A DNA stretch of 5,435 bases from an uncultured Sutterella sp. (lineage in GTDB: Bacteria; Pseudomonadota; Gammaproteobacteria; Burkholderiales; Burkholderiaceae_F): the NCBI GenBank assembly GCA_900542195.1, contig UQNA01000083.1, forward strand, positions 1-5,435. Direction: 5' to 3'. The stretch's first letter is position 1. Each line of letters begins with the position of its first letter. The notes below the pieces were generated by a model. It made no database searches. It saw only the letters and a list, made by a program, of their open reading frames with translations, and was not told the DNA's origin. A program made the translations under genes and the position numbers. This document shows positions 4,739-5,435 of the stretch, piece by piece.

Positions 4739-5435
4739 GTGAATTTAAAAAAATTATTGGCGTTATCGCTTGCCTGTTCTGCAATGATCCTTTTTTCGCA
4801 GGCCCATGCACAGGAAACCGCTAAGCGTGTGGAGCAAGAAAAAAACCTCAACAGTGAGGGAAGCGAGAGCGAAGACAGGCTCTTGCCTTTCTTTGGCAAA
4901 GAGGCTAGGGAGAGAGGATATGAGCTTCCGGAACCCTTCGGAGTTAATGTCAATTACATGCATATGAAACAAGATATCGTGGTAGAGGACATTAAATTCA
5001 GCGGTTTAGGAATGAATCTTCCATCTTTTAAATTTCCTTTCCGCCCTCAGTACACTCCTATCCCATCAGATATTTTTGAGATCGGAGTTAAAAGTACAAA
5101 GCAAAAAAGTCATACGGAAACTTTAAGGTTGGATACTTGGGTATTTCCCTTTATGAATGTCTATGGCGTCTTTGGCAGAACGAAAGGACATTCGCTTTCC
5201 AAGATTGCTGTTTCATCTCCCACGCCATTTGTGGATAAAGTTATTCAGGGGATGGGAGGAATGGATGATTTAGATTTCGTTCTGAAATTTAAAGGAAAAA
5301 CTTACGGAGGCGGTCTTACTTTAGCGGGCGGTTATGGAAACTGGTTTGGTTTACTGGATATGAATTACACCAAAACCCAACTGGATATCATTACCGGCAA
5401 CATCAAAGCCTTTACTTTAGCGCCTCGTGTCGGTT
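4739..5435 (+). CDS. secreted, probable outer-membrane beta-barrel protein, 3' end missing
   Basis: 232 residues are visible and the frame is open at the right edge. Residues 1-24 are a textbook Sec signal peptide: NLKK, a hydrophobic core LLALSLACSAMILF, then SQAHA with cleavage before Q25. A polar, charged linker follows (about 25-50). From about residue 60 the chain alternates polar and hydrophobic residues with many Gly and aromatic residues: RGYELPEPFGVNVNYMHMKQDI (59-80), ETLRLDTWVFPFMNVYGVFGRTKG (127-150), and KTYGGGLTLAGGYGNWFGLLDMNYTKTQ (187-214). This pattern suits amphipathic beta-strands of an outer-membrane barrel. I recall similar uncharacterised proteobacterial envelope proteins with an 'LPxPFGxxVxYMxMxQ' start and a 'LRxDxWxFPFxNVYG' core, but did not search. 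Transport or adhesion function is unknown. Start: GTG with GGAG upstream. Confidence 0.8.
   Translation, partial: MNLKKLLALSLACSAMILFSQAHAQETAKRVEQEKNLNSEGSESEDRLLPFFGKEARERGYELPEPFGVNVNYMHMKQDIVVEDIKFSGLGMNLPSFKFPFRPQYTPIPSDIFEIGVKSTKQKSHTETLRLDTWVFPFMNVYGVFGRTKGHSLSKIAVSSPTPFVDKVIQGMGGMDDLDFVLKFKGKTYGGGLTLAGGYGNWFGLLDMNYTKTQLDIITGNIKAFTLAPRVG

Noticed and set aside
4739..4790. Lipoprotein signal at Cys13 of the envelope protein
   Set aside because: SLAC does not fit the usual L-x-x-C lipobox, and the hydrophobic core continues past the Cys to a good AHA cleavage site.
4687..4972. Minus-strand frames of 88 and 69 aa over the start of the envelope gene
   Set aside because: They are antisense to a well-formed signal peptide, lack recognisable domains, and overlap each other.

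Overview
The window looks like ordinary chromosomal DNA from a Gram-negative proteobacterium. Three things point that way: a stand-alone RibB very close to the E. coli type, a Sec-exported outer-membrane-type protein, and short intergenic gaps with Shine-Dalgarno sites. Base composition is moderate (mid-40s percent GC by eye, not computed). A NifX-type protein with a Cys/His tail and an NhaC antiporter would suit an anaerobic or gut lifestyle. A Sutterellaceae-like betaproteobacterium is my best guess, at low confidence. I see no rRNA, tRNA, CRISPR array, insertion sequence or phage gene.

Layout, left to right. (1) 2-1153 (+): the 3' part of an NhaC-family Na+/H+ antiporter, cut off by the left edge. 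(2) 1252-2031 (+): a 259-aa soluble protein of unknown function, with weak resemblance to uracil-DNA-glycosylase-fold proteins, followed by a 10-bp terminator-like stem. (3) 2115-2978 (+): an RmlD-family NAD(P)-dependent reductase (dTDP-4-dehydrorhamnose reductase type), with hairpins around its start. (4) 3011-3664 (-): ribB of riboflavin synthesis, convergent with the reductase. (5) 3809-4333 (+), divergent from ribB: a NifX/NifB-type cofactor-binding domain fused to a Cys/His-rich repeat tail. It starts at TTG and ends in a strong terminator. (6) 4414-4738: a 325-base AT-rich gap without a supported gene but with several inverted repeats and candidate promoter elements. (7) 4739-5435 (+): the 5' part of a secreted, probably outer-membrane beta-barrel protein, cut off by the right edge.

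The genes do not form one pathway. They read as separate transcription units: antiporter plus unknown gene, reductase, ribB, metal-binding protein, envelope protein. The most distinctive item is the NifX-like protein, whose tail carries 12 Cys and 12 His in 67 residues, built from near-identical units that differ only at synonymous sites. The least explained gene is the unknown one at 1252. I found no convincing multi-gene novel system.
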